A DNA stretch of 64,000 bases, from positions 530,605,944 through 530,669,943 of the forward strand of contig VDFB02193867.1 in NCBI GenBank assembly GCA_007258455.2. Direction: 5' to 3'. A model generated the notes under the pieces. That model was not told the DNA's origin and did no database searches. It worked only from the letters and a program-made list of their open reading frames with translations. Below, piece after piece: positions 1 to 9,436 of the stretch. A program made the translations under genes and the position numbers. This DNA is from Sequoia sempervirens (taxonomy: Eukaryota; Streptophyta; Pinopsida; Cupressales; Cupressaceae). The first letter of the stretch is position 1; the number at the start of each line of letters is the position of its first letter.

Positions 1-100
1 GAGTTACGTTGGAACCAGGACATCGAGCTCTTCCTGATGGTGCTGATTCTTGAGAAAAATGAGACACTTCAATTTTCACTAAAAAATGTCCACCGGATCA
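1..100 (-). repeat. Start of the 3' LTR (partial)
   Basis: These 100 bases match 3962-4061 at about 89 of 100 positions with no gaps. On the minus strand the LTR begins TGATCCGGTGGACA directly after the purine tract. The remaining 1.6 kb or so would lie left of position 1. Confidence 0.85.
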
Positions 101-113
101 GGCCTCCCCACTG
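101..113 (-). other. Polypurine tract of the LTR element
   Basis: The minus strand reads AGTGGGGAGGCC immediately before the TG of the 3' LTR, the expected place for the plus-strand primer of reverse transcription. The same GTGGGGAGGCC word occurs again near 168-179, inside the end of the protease ORF, which could be a second, internal purine tract. Confidence 0.7.
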
Positions 114-142
114 AAGACCTTTTGGACCTCCAAAAGTGGCAT

Positions 143-1135
143 TTATTCTGACAATAAGTGAGGACTTGGCCTCCCCACTTGTCCTGTATCCTCTGTACAT
201 CTAAAAACCTGGCTCACAAGTACAATAAAGACTGCAACAATGTTGTTGAACATAAACATTATGTTATCACTTCCATAAAATTCTACGTGAAAGGTCGTAG
301 CCACTAACCAACAAAAATTGACTAGCATCAAGCTGAACATCAATGCAGAAATGAAAGAAAGTAAGTCAACAACATATCGATCCTTCACAACAGGAACATT
401 TTTACCCAAGGATCCATCAATGCTTTCAATCATCTTTTTCTCATGTTGTACTGCAAGTGCATCCTGCAACATCTGACCCTGGTTAGCTACTCCAAGTTCA
501 AGTGTAGAACCACCTGTACTGACAGACATAAGAGTTAACTCCTTACTTGCATTAATTACCCTCTTTAACTGCCCTGTGTTTGCAAAAGATTGATTAGTCT
601 TAATCATGTGAGAATGTACTATGTACTGAATGCCATCCTTAAACAAATGATAATGATTTTGTTGCCTGTAGAAAATAGCTTTCCTGTCATATAAATAAGG
701 GCTTCCAAGCACTATCCCACAGATATCTAGTGGAACTACATCAAACTGAACTTCATCCGCAAATTTACTAGTGATTGTGAACCTTAAGGTGCATTGTTTC
801 GTTACTTGTAGCTTATCATTTTCACAAATCCAACCTAGTGGATAAGGTTTCTTATGTGGTGTAGTTCTTAATCCCAAGTTATTTACAACACTTTCTGAAA
901 TCAGATTAACTTGTGAACCACTATCTATGAGTGCATTGATTTTACTGTTCTTAGCAACAACCCTTAAATGAAACAACCCATTCCTTTTCACATCTTCAGA
1001 TAAATCAGTAACTGTAGATGAAGAAGCACAACTAGCAACAGAAACACCAGAAATAGAAGCTTTACCTTTTAGACCCATCGCTGTTATCTTAGTCTCATCA
1101 TCTGAATCTGAACCAAGATCCATAACAACATTCAT
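143..1135 (-). CDS. Retropepsin-like aspartic protease ORF with hydrophobic C-terminal tail
   Basis: This is a 330-residue open frame starting at ATG 1135. An acidic N-terminus leads to a retroviral-type protease: active-site triplet D71-S72-G73 in ALIDSGSQVNLIS, then the flap region and a second-half GIVLGSP motif near residue 140. In known elements such a protease cuts the Gag polyprotein. From about residue 252 the protein becomes strongly hydrophobic, with two likely membrane segments at about 255-282 and 292-311 and a short polar end. RT, RNase H and integrase are absent. The frame has no stops, unusual among the decayed elements here. The ORF lies 36 bp after gag, so its expression would need re-initiation, a separate message or a fused precursor. 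The tail could be a chance reading through 3' untranslated sequence. Confidence 0.75.
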   Translation of the reverse strand: MNVVMDLGSDSDDETKITAMGLKGKASISGVSVASCASSSTVTDLSEDVKRNGLFHLRVVAKNSKINALIDSGSQVNLISESVVNNLGLRTTPHKKPYPLGWICENDKLQVTKQCTLRFTITSKFADEVQFDVVPLDICGIVLGSPYLYDRKAIFYRQQNHYHLFKDGIQYIVHSHMIKTNQSFANTGQLKRVINASKELTLMSVSTGGSTLELGVANQGQMLQDALAVQHEKKMIESIDGSLGKNVPVVKDRYVVDLLSFISALMFSLMLVNFCWLVATTFHVEFYGSDNIMFMFNNIVAVFIVLVSQVFRCTEDTGQVGRPSPHLLSE

Positions 1136-1171
1136 GGATTTATCCTTACCTTTCTATTTCTGATTACGTCT

Positions 1172-2233
1172 TTAAGCCCACTTAGGCTTCAATTCAGGAT
1201 GTAACTTCCAGCAGTGATTTTCATCATGACCTTCCTTGTCACAATGAGTGCAAGAAAGTTTCTCATCCTTCTTGACTGTAGCTGCTTTCTTTCCTTTCCC
1301 TGTCTCTGCATTCTTGGAAGATTTATTTACATCATTATCAATAAAAGATCCTTTACCCCTTGACTCTAAGTGTGTTGCTTGAACAGACACTTCATCCAAG
1401 TTACAAGGGTTCAAAACCAGGATAGAATGCCTAAGGTAGGAATGTAGACCTCCTATGTACTTCAACAACGTGTCTTGGGTATACAGAGGAACATTCAGAG
1501 CAATAGCTTTCTTCCTAAATTCATGGGTGTACTCTTGGACAGTTTGACCCTTCCCTTGCCTAAACATTTGCCAATCCATCATTAATTGCTGCATATGTCC
1601 TAAGGGATAAAATTGCTTCTTAAGTGCATTAATAAATTCTGCCCAAGTTAAACTGACTCTACCATGTTGTGAAACTTCTGCCTTAGAATTACTCTCCCAC
1701 CAAGTTAAGGTTGTACCTCCTAAACGAAGTGTAGCTAATTGGATCCTATCAACATCATCTATTAGATTCTGGACTCTACAATAGACCTCTATTTGTTGTA
1801 TCCAGTCATCCAATTTTTCAGCATTAAGTTCTCCACAATATTTAGGCAAATCAAATTTTACATCCAGTTTGATCTTAGGTTTATACCCACTCTTGAAAGG
1901 ATTAGAAGAAATAGAATGAGGAGAAGATGGAGAAGAAGGAGAAGGAGAAGAGGGAGGAGAAGAAGAAAAGGGATGATTTGGTTTCTTGCCACCATCTTCA
2001 TGATGTTTCCCTTTCATGTCTTTGCGATCTTCTTGCTTTAACGAACCTTCTTCGCGTTCCTTCCGTTCTTGTCTCTCCTGAAAAAGTATGTCCACCTTTG
2101 CCTTCATCTCGAGGAATGCTCTTCGAAACTCCTGCTCACTAATCTCTTCAGGAACCTCCATTCCAGAAACTGACATCTTTGAAAATGACCTTGGCTTCAG
2201 ATCTCGAGTTAAAGTCTTCGAGCTTGCCTTCAC
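1172..2233 (-). CDS. gag: Gag capsid/nucleocapsid protein
   Basis: This 353-residue open frame has a charged, Pro/Ser-rich N-terminal third with a poly-Ser/Pro stretch (about residues 85-110). It is followed by a Ty3/Gypsy-type retrotransposon gag domain (about 135-290) with the LTWWES and FYPLGHMQQL landmarks, and a single CCHC zinc knuckle near the C-terminus (C-T-H-C-D-K-E-G-H-D-E-N-H-C). Gag packages element RNA into cytoplasmic particles. The frame opens just after the primer-binding site and is uninterrupted, so it may still be translatable. It is encoded without polymerase, so the particles would depend on a helper element. Confidence 0.85.
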   Translation of the reverse strand: MKASSKTLTRDLKPRSFSKMSVSGMEVPEEISEQEFRRAFLEMKAKVDILFQERQERKEREEGSLKQEDRKDMKGKHHEDGGKKPNHPFSSSPPSSPSPSSPSSPHSISSNPFKSGYKPKIKLDVKFDLPKYCGELNAEKLDDWIQQIEVYCRVQNLIDDVDRIQLATLRLGGTTLTWWESNSKAEVSQHGRVSLTWAEFINALKKQFYPLGHMQQLMMDWQMFRQGKGQTVQEYTHEFRKKAIALNVPLYTQDTLLKYIGGLHSYLRHSILVLNPCNLDEVSVQATHLESRGKGSFIDNDVNKSSKNAETGKGKKAATVKKDEKLSCTHCDKEGHDENHCWKLHPELKPKWA

Positions 2234-2296
2234 CCTTTTGAATCCTGGATCTCGTTAGCATTCAAAACAAATAACTGCAATAAAAGTCACCCTAAA

Positions 2297-2308
2297 GCTC
2301 TGATACCA
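2297..2308 (-). other. Primer-binding site (initiator tRNA-Met type)
   Basis: The minus strand reads TGGTATCAGAGC, the standard plant LTR-retrotransposon primer site complementary to the 3' end of initiator tRNA-Met. It lies 8 bases inside the LTR end at 2317. Confidence 0.9.
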
Positions 2309-3050
2309 ACTTGATCTGTGTAGGATCTAGACTAGATTGCAGTTTAAATGTTTAAACTTTTACAATGCTTTACAATGATTATTTCAAGTTAATTAAAATG
2401 AAATTAACTTAAGGAAATAACATAAAGAACGTAATCAAGGTGATTATAACAGAATGAAAAGAAATGAGAGACAGAAAGAGAGAAAGAGAGAAGTGCAAAT
2501 AGTGTTTGATTTCGGAGTTCGTCACGAGAGTGACTACGTCTCCGGGTCCACTCCAATAGAGTGTGACCGATCCGATTAATCTCCAAATCAATTACAAAAG
2601 CACCACCATTCTTCAAGCAATTCGGCAGCATAACGACGCTCTGATATGCAAGAATGATTTGAAAACTCTTCAACAAGACTCCTCTTCCGTCACTTCAGCA
2701 TCAGGACTTCATCACCTGAAAAAAAACTTGATTACAATCCTCACCTCAAGCCCCCTTTTTATACAAATAATTTTCTCAATTTGGCCTTCAACCAAATGAT
2801 TTGGAAATATTCACCTTATCTCTCCAAATACATAAGGATCTTTAAAAATCTCCCATAAAATCCCCTATAATTTTTCCAAGCCCTCCTTATTATTCATTTC
2901 GGGCTGATATTTGTTTGATAGTTTTGATTTAATCCTTTAAAAAGGATTATTGTTTTACATTCTAGGGGATTAGTTTCATTTTTAAAGCATTTCGGTTTTA
3001 AACATTTTAACAAAAGGCACCGATGCTAATAATACTCATAAACCACCGAG

Positions 3051-3245
3051 TGGCTTAACGGTGGCTAGCAATATTAGCAAGCCGGCGGTCGGGGTTCAAC
3101 CCCGGCCGCTGGCTTTATATAGCCAATTTCCGCTATATTTATAACAAAACAAAACTGACTGTATGTATAATTAGCGGCCAGTGTTGTGGTGCAACGGTCA
3201 ATCGAAAATCTCGGATGCGAGTGGTTAAGAGGTCGAGTCCCATAC
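3051..3245 (+). other. Two tRNA-like (Pol III box) segments inside the LTR
   Basis: At 3051-3061 TGGCTTAACGG resembles an internal A box. About 40 bases on, GGGTTCAACCCC (3092-3103) matches a B box with a small palindrome around it. A second, weaker pair follows: TGGTGCAACGG near 3188 and AGGTCGAGTCCC at 3230-3241. The order and spacing resemble tRNA-derived SINE heads, antisense to the retroelement. No full cloverleaf was folded, so this is motif-level evidence only. Confidence 0.35.
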
Positions 3246-3313
3246 CGACCACCCATATATTTTGCTAACGAACAACCGAACGCCGACGACGGAGATAGAG
3301 ATAGAGAGCGCGC

Positions 3314-3717
3314 CACGTGTCCACCAGGAGGGTGCCACGTGGCAGAATCTGATTGGCCAATAGCACTGATCTGGACTGACAACTCAGCGCTGACTCGGAT
3401 GACGTGGATGCTTGACTGTGCGCCATCTGGATGACAAGTGTCAAAATGCTATTCGCTGTCGATGCCCACTACACAATGACCTATCCGCTGACGTGTCTGC
3501 CACTGCGTGCCGACGTGGATGATGACGTAGCGCTGACGCCGATGCCGAGTAGGATGCTGACTGTGCACGGAGTGATGACGTGGCGTGCTGACTGAGCGTA
3601 CGGATGCCACGTGTCGTGATCTGATTGGTTCCGTACAACGCTGACAGGGAAGCCACGTGTCAGAATCTGGTTCGACCACTTCATCGTCCGTACAGTACGG
3701 AATGCTGACGTCAGCAT
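3314..3717 (-). promoter_or_regulatory. G-box/ABRE, CCAAT and TGACG cluster in the LTR U3
   Basis: Four CACGTG cores lie at 3314, 3336, 3608 and 3654, mostly as GCCACGTGTC or GCCACGTGGC. Two are followed by near-identical CTGATTGG (inverted CCAAT) blocks. TGACG cores occur at 3400, 3489, 3523, 3534, 3576 and 3706; the last sits in a perfect 16-bp palindrome, ATGCTGACGTCAGCAT (3702-3717), with CCGTACGG-type repeats on both sides. Such sites bind plant bZIP and bHLH factors in ABA, light, pathogen and stress responses. Activity here is inferred. Confidence 0.6.
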
Positions 3718-4061
3718 CCGTACGGTCCACCTCAATAAGTCAACTGCAAACTTTGACCGCTGATAAGTTGAGCCTCCGATGTCGGATTTCGACGAAACGA
3801 ACACCGTCGGAATCGTCTCGACGAGCTCTTCGACGATGACGGTGCTTTCGTTGACTTCTGAAACAATCATTTTTTCCGCTTCCTGAACGCCCTCTGATTC
3901 AGTTTGACCCAAGGTTTGACTGGCCATAACTCGTGCAAACGGACTCCTTTTCACTCCGTTCGAGTTGCGTTGGAATCAGGATGCCGAGCTCTTTCTGATG
4001 GTGCTGGTTTTGGAGAAAAATGTGACACTTCAATTTTCACTGAAAAATGTCCACCGGATCA

Positions 4062-4066
4062 TGACA
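4062..4066. repeat. Target-site duplication of the LTR element (TGACA)
   Basis: TGACA follows the LTR end directly. The second inverted-repeat arm reads continuously through the same five bases (TGTCA on its plus strand, 17699-17703) into sequence absent here, which defines the empty site. The partner copy lies left of the window. Confidence 0.6.
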
Positions 4067-5614
4067 TGAGATTTGAGAGTTACAACTTTCCATAACTCAT
4101 AAATCATTTCCTAAATGCTAAAAATAAAAAATATGGGTGCCCAAGATTGAGTTATCTGCCTTTTGCTATTCTGGTCCTGTTGAGTGGAGTGGGAGTCTAA
4201 GTTGTCAACCAATTTTGGCAATTTCATGAAAGTGGGTTCAAAGATACCTTTTTAACATTTTTAATATGTTCATTTAATGTATTTTATGAGAATTTTTACC
4301 AGGTGGGTCGTGAAGAATGAGGAGTTAGAGGAGAACTAAAGTTGAATGCAATATTTAAGTAGTAGCTAGTCAAATTCAGGGTGTAGGAATTTCTTCTTGG
4401 GCAGATTGGAGTCATGTTTGTGCAGGTTTTAGGAGGTGTTGCAGCAGAAAATGGATTATTATATCCATGATTGAAGATTAGCAAAGTTGGTTGTGGAAGA
4501 ACGTAGATTGAAGAGTCAATTTCATTGTGCAAGTGAAGGTTGGGGGCTCCAAATGAGGTGAAATTTTAGATTGTTGAAGGAAGGTTGCTGTTGAAGCACA
4601 TATTACAGGTTTAATGGTGTTGTATCAGATTTACAGAGGTTTATTGTAAAACCAACAGACTTATGCACTTGTAATAAACACATTTATTGCAGATTTTATG
4701 AGAAAACAGTGCATTTTTTTTCCCATTTTGAGACACACATATGAAGTTATTTCTTATGCATGTTATTGCATGTTTGATTTGAAATTATTTATGGTTTCCT
4801 GATCATATTACCCCATCTGGGTTGTGTTTGGATCATTTGATTTAAGTTTCTATTTGTTGTTGTAATAACACAATCTGGTGTGAATTGTTGGGGTTTTGAA
4901 TATATTTCATTTGAAATCTGATTTTCATTTTCAGTTTGGTTGAAGGGAGAATATCCATTATTTGATAATGTGTTTTTGAATTCTTTTGAGTGTGTGTTGT
5001 CCTCTTGCATCAATTTCCAATTTAAAACAAAAAATGCAATCATATGATTTTTCAACTCTAATGAATGTTTGGTCTTTCAATAGGAACTCACCATATCAAT
5101 AGCCTTCTGTCACCTTCTTTCAATAAATTGTAAAAGTATCTAGAAGCAATGTAGCCCGATTCCAAGAAGGATTTGAATTTAAGAAATTTCAAATACTAAA
5201 GAAAAAAAATATATATATATATTTCTTAAAAGAATCAGAACTTATGTCCTTATAAATTGTAAGAGAGCAGAACTCATACTCAAACTCTTATCACATGTGA
5301 ATATTGGAATTTGGGACCTAATTTTTTGGTGAGACATGTCAGATTGGTCGAAGCTCTTATATAGAGGAAAACAGTGCAGAAAACTTTCACAAGCAATGGT
5401 AGTGTAAAACAAGAAAAATATTATGTGAATGGGGTTGATGAAAATCAGGCCTGTTGATCAACTGAGCTGGAAGCCTAACGAATTCACACTCGAATTACCA
5501 ATTAAAAAACTCTTTTGTAGTGTTTTTTTTCAAATTATTTAAGTTGTGAAACCCATGCAATCCAGCTTGATAAAATCCCCCTTGTTTACAGTATAAAGGA
5601 CTACTTTGAAAACT

Positions 5615-5719
5615 CCAATTACCCAATGAATCAGTAATTCAATTACCAAATGGATCAGTACTCCAACTACCCAATGAATCAGCATTCCAATTAACAAATG
5701 AATCAGTAATCCAATTACC
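5615..5719 (-). repeat. 24-bp minisatellite, left-arm copy
   Basis: About four units of a 24-base repeat (ATTCATT/GGTAATTGGA type) occur here and again at 16046-16150. On the minus strand the units read as an 8-residue repeat of the form N-W-x-T-D-S-L-G with one internal stop, so the tract may be a decayed coding repeat or a plain minisatellite. Confidence 0.6.
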
Positions 5720-5840
5720 AGTATAGGAGCTGCAATTGCCCATGTCATATAAATTTCTTAAATTGAAATTTGCTTTACTACATCCAATTTTCCACTTCTT
5801 AACTGTTTTCCACATTCAATAAATTGGTTTTACTAGCACT

Positions 5841-6056
5841 TCAAATCACTGTCTTATTTTCAATATTAGATTTGCATTGCTCAGGCCTCAAAGCCATTTT
5901 TTCAGAAGAGTTGAGTTTCCTCAGCAACTTTCTAGCCCTTTGCACTTCCTTCAGATCTAGAAGAACACCAGGTAAGCTTTTCAAAGCTTTAAGTATGTTA
6001 AATTTCTTTTTTCCTTTTATTTTTCTTCCTCCATACTTGGGATCAGCATGTTTACA
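5841..6056 (-). other. Possible terminal exon (left-arm copy)
   Basis: An open frame of about 70 codons on the minus strand ends at a TGA at its left end. It is Lys/Leu-rich, with a basic stretch GRKIKGKKKF then ALKSLPGVLLDLKEVQRARK. The amino-acid pattern looks more protein-like than its surroundings, and an identical copy lies at 15709-15924 on the plus strand. I recognise no family; it could be chance. Confidence 0.2.
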
Positions 6057-6486
6057 GGGTTAAATGAACTAATGCTTTCTGTTTAATTAAGTGTTTGGTT
6101 TAGATGATTTTTATTGTAGTGGCATTTTTCTGTTCTACTCTTTGTAAAGAATAGTTATAATGGTAATAAAATCTGTCCATATGTATGGACACACATCTAA
6201 CCAATGAATTGATGTCTATGTTACCAAAATTTTCCCTTACCCATATAGACAATTGCAGTGATTCCATACCACACCGGGGGAATTTTAGTCTAGTAATTCC
6301 ATTACAAGTTTCCAACTGACTTGCAAACAAGAACCATTATGAAAGTGAAAACTATATCTAGATCCTGCAAAGTGGAGTGAACACAACTGGAAATAGAAGA
6401 TTATATATTCTTATTCCTATTTATCTTTGCAAACTGATATGGATTCCAAATAGTATAGTATTAAGACATCAAGTCCTCATGATATT

Positions 6487-8846
6487 ATTGCCTGTGAAAT
6501 ACGGTAATAAGCCCAATTGGCCATTCTTGAAATGCCAAACTACAATATCCAAATCGACAACAATAGCTGCAGTAGGAATCTCATTAATTACTAGAAGTTG
6601 ATAGGTTACAACCGGTAAGAAACCCCCCAAATCTGCATATCGACTGCAAAATTCATAAAAAGAGAGGCCAAATTATAAGGTTTAAAGCGATAGCTCAAGG
6701 ATGTATAGCGACTATCATTTACTGCAATCTGGAGCAAGAGCTGATCTAATGCTCTAAAAATTCTTGTCATTTTATGAATCTATTTTTCTTTTGTGAATTG
6801 GATAGAGATAGATTTTTGTAAGTGTTCAAACTATTGTACATGAATCTGATGGAATTACCGCAGCCACAAACTTCCTGCAGCACTTCCAGCACCATATGGC
6901 TGCCTTTTTGGCGCATCCTTGCAGCACTCCTTGACTATAAACCACCTGCACAACAAGTGCTAAGATATTCATTCAGTATATCATTCAACATTAAGATGTC
7001 CTCTTAGTAAGATTTAAACCTTGATCTTCATTTTTAATGGTCCAACCACTTGACATCACAATTATAATTCCATATTTTGTCTTCCTTAGGAAGCATCCTG
7101 GTATCTAATAGTGTTAAACTTGAAATCAGCTCAAAGGACAAGTTATGTCGATTCAGAATTGGTGGATTTCGCAAGACTGAAAATTCAGGATTATAACTTT
7201 CGATCTGAGAACTGAAAAGATCATTGTCTCAGATCATTGTTTGGACTTGGGATAAATTATGCATCTGATAATTTTTTATTTACTAAACCTAGTTAAAGAA
7301 GGTTTATAAACAGTGGTGATAGGAAGCATAAGGTCTTTGAATCTAGAGATATATAATATGATATGTGTATCCTTATGAAAGTACTCATATTGTAATCGGT
7401 TCAATTGTACAGTCACACACTGTATATTTTTATATCATTATTTTGTTTATAGACATATTATACTTTCTTTTTTATTAAACCTTGTTTTCAATCCTATTAT
7501 TCTTTATAATTATTTCTAAATTTTAATAATATTTTTATTTCGTTTCAATTTTATATTTTGAAACATGCAAATCTTTACTATCAAGAAAATCCTATCTCTT
7601 TGATTCTTTGTCTAAAATGTTCTCTGTAACTATTTTGCTTTTCCTCTAGCAAGATGTTTGTATCCATGATTTTATTGAGCATGTTTCAATAGTTGTGATA
7701 GTAGTAGTTTATATAATGTTCAATAGTTGTGATAGTAGTTGTTTATATAATGTCTAATAGTCGTGACTTGATCTAGAAAGCAACCAATCATATGATGCCA
7801 CATCAGCGCTCAACTACTCATGATGTGAATGCACAAGTATTGGTCTCACTTTTTTTGGGGCCTTTTTGGACACCTTGACAAAAAAACATGCTGATGTGGC
7901 CCTGAAACAAAAGTTATAAGCAGGGGACTTGTCAAGTAAGCTGCTGTAAAAAATTGGAAGTGATTTGAAATTTCCATGTAGGATAATTAGAAGCACGAAA
8001 TTAGGGTGCACAAACAGCTACTTCACCTTTTAGAAACAGCAAACCCTTTCCTCCTGTATTTTTCTACTATTATACCCTCTTGCAAGATGCTTGCATCTTT
8101 TATATATTAAAATAATGAGTCAAAACAGGTGGTCTCTAATCGGAGACCTACTACACTACTAAACAAGTACTCGAACCCAACTCCTTGCAAATACTGTTCC
8201 ACTTGATTTACCACCAAGCACTACAACCATAACTTCCCAAATATTGGTGAGGGTGCTCTTTAGAAATCCGATCTATCTGAAATGAGGAAATACACTATGG
8301 TTTTCACCATTCCCTATCATGACATTGTGCAGTGACCCAATTATTAAAAATGGGTTTCCTCTTTGATATAATATTATGCGATTATTGCTCATAAATCTTA
8401 TTAATGGTAATATGGCAGTTTATAAGGATCTGTGATGTGAGATAAAATTGTTAATTAAATTTGAACTACAGACATGCCTAAATTGACAGATCATGTCTAT
8501 GTTCAATAAATACCGTTGTTACTCCAGAGAAGGAAAAAGACAGAGAAAATGCTAGTAACTGTTTTGTGGTTGTGGCTTTCCTCTATTTTGAGATGAAACG
8601 TTTGAAAAAATCTCTATACCATATCATAGATAATATATTCCACAAAATATACCAAATATGCATCAAACTTGTGTAAACTACATACATCTTCTCCAAGGCT
8701 ACTTTCATTTGCTAGATTCAGTCAAGGTAATCTTTCCCATATACAGATTTTCCTTAAATTTGTTTGTTGGGTATGGCTTTATATTTTCATCTGGTTGTAG
8801 GCAACATCCACCATGAAACCCACATGAAATTTATGTTGTTTAGCTA
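6487..8846. other. AT-rich intergenic stretch upstream of the LBD gene
   Basis: No gene is recognisable. A short tandem repeat lies at 7687-7767: two full 34-bp copies of a CAATAGTTGTGATAGTAGT-type unit and part of a third. The last few hundred bases presumably hold the promoter and 5' UTR of the LBD gene, but I see no single convincing TATA element. Confidence 0.5.
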
Positions 8847-9436
8847 ATGCAGATGGATGGCACAATAAGAGAGCTACAAACTGGATCTTCATGTGCAGCT
8901 TGCAAGATCAGAAAAAGTAAATGTGTGGAGAAATGTCCGCTTGCTCCCTATTTCCCATCAAGCGATCCTGATAGATTTTTAACAACAATGAAAGTATTCA
9001 GAGCAAGCAAGATTGCCAAGACAATTAAGGTTGACAAGTTGCCATTGCTTTTATTTTTTAAAGAATGACTCTGCACTATATCTAACATGGTGTTTTGTTG
9101 CAGGATACTCCACCAGAGAAGCGATCAGATGCTGTGAATAGCATGATATATGAAGCAAGTGTTCGGAACCGTTGTGCAGGTGTCATAAGTGATTTGCAGA
9201 AGCATGTTTTGGAGCTGCAATCCCAATTGGCAGAAGCTAAACAAGAGCTGGCTGCCTTGCAAAAGGCCTCTAATCACACTTTTATTACCGATTCTTCTCC
9301 TAAAGTAGAAGTAGCAAGAACACCAAAAGAGGTTGATGTTCAAATGAATGACATAAGAATGAGGGAAGATAATGCATATCAGTCCCTAAACTGGGAGGAA
9401 CTGATTGGATTTGATCTTCAAGAGTTCAGTAAATGA
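8847..9436 (+). CDS. LOB-domain (LBD/ASL class I) protein, two exons
   Basis: Exons 8847-9029 and 9104-9436 are joined across a 74-bp GT-AG intron (AAG|GTTGAC ... TTGCAG|GAT) at the usual LBD position, phase 0, giving 171 residues. The zinc-binding C block is intact: C16, C19, C26, C30 (CX2CX6CX3C) followed by APYFP. The GAS block is degenerate (FRASKI instead of FGASN). The coiled coil keeps the class I spacing LX6LX3LX6L at L92, L99, L103 and L110. LBD proteins are plant-specific nuclear transcription factors acting at organ boundaries, in lateral roots and in vasculature. Oddity: the normally invariant DPVYG stretch before the coiled coil is missing (VRNRCAGVIS), a loss of roughly four residues. 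Two start ATGs two codons apart are possible; the first is used. The C-terminus is short and acidic. Either a divergent active member or an early pseudogene. Confidence 0.85.

Larger units (their letters stand above)
1..4061 (-). mobile_element. Non-autonomous Gag-protease LTR retrotransposon (TR-GAG-like), cut by the window edge
   Basis: Read on the minus strand the order is: LTR 4061 to 2317, tRNA-Met-type primer site 2308-2297, gag 2233-1172, protease ORF 1135-143, purine tract about 113-101, then the start of the second LTR at 100. The internal region is only about 2.2 kb and has no room for reverse transcriptase, RNase H or integrase, so any movement needs enzymes supplied by another element. 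This fits plant TR-GAG elements, with an added protease and a hydrophobic tail. The first 100 bases match 3962-4061 with about 11 substitutions, so by LTR divergence the insertion is not recent. The outer end of the second LTR lies outside the window. Confidence 0.85.
2317..4061 (-). repeat. Complete 5' LTR, 1745 bp
   Basis: On the plus strand it runs from TGTGTAGGATC (2317) to CACCGGATCA (4061), a TG...CA element next to the primer site on the inner side and TGACA (4062-4066) on the outer side. It divides into an AT-rich inner half (2317-3040) and a GC-richer outer half (3040-3960). The outer half is U3 of the element and holds two tRNA-like blocks and a cluster of CACGTG and TGACG sites. 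Confidence 0.85.
4062..6486 (+). repeat. Left arm of a 2.4-kb inverted repeat
   Basis: The arm pairs with 15279-17703 in reverse: every matching position I compared sums to 21765, so there is no net insertion or deletion over 2425 bases. Six pairs of short reading frames in the two arms translate identically, so identity is close to complete. The left end coincides with the LTR insertion site and the right end with the scaffold gap, so both limits are imposed by other events. No convincing complete gene is present; one possible exon and a 24-bp minisatellite lie inside. Confidence 0.9.

Noticed and set aside
3051..3110. Functional tRNA gene
   Set aside because: A- and B-box-like words are present but no acceptor stem or anticodon arm could be paired by eye.
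3074..3954. Several 70-157 codon frames on both strands in the LTR
   Set aside because: GC-rich LTR sequence lacks stops by chance; readings in opposite strands overlap and none shows a domain.
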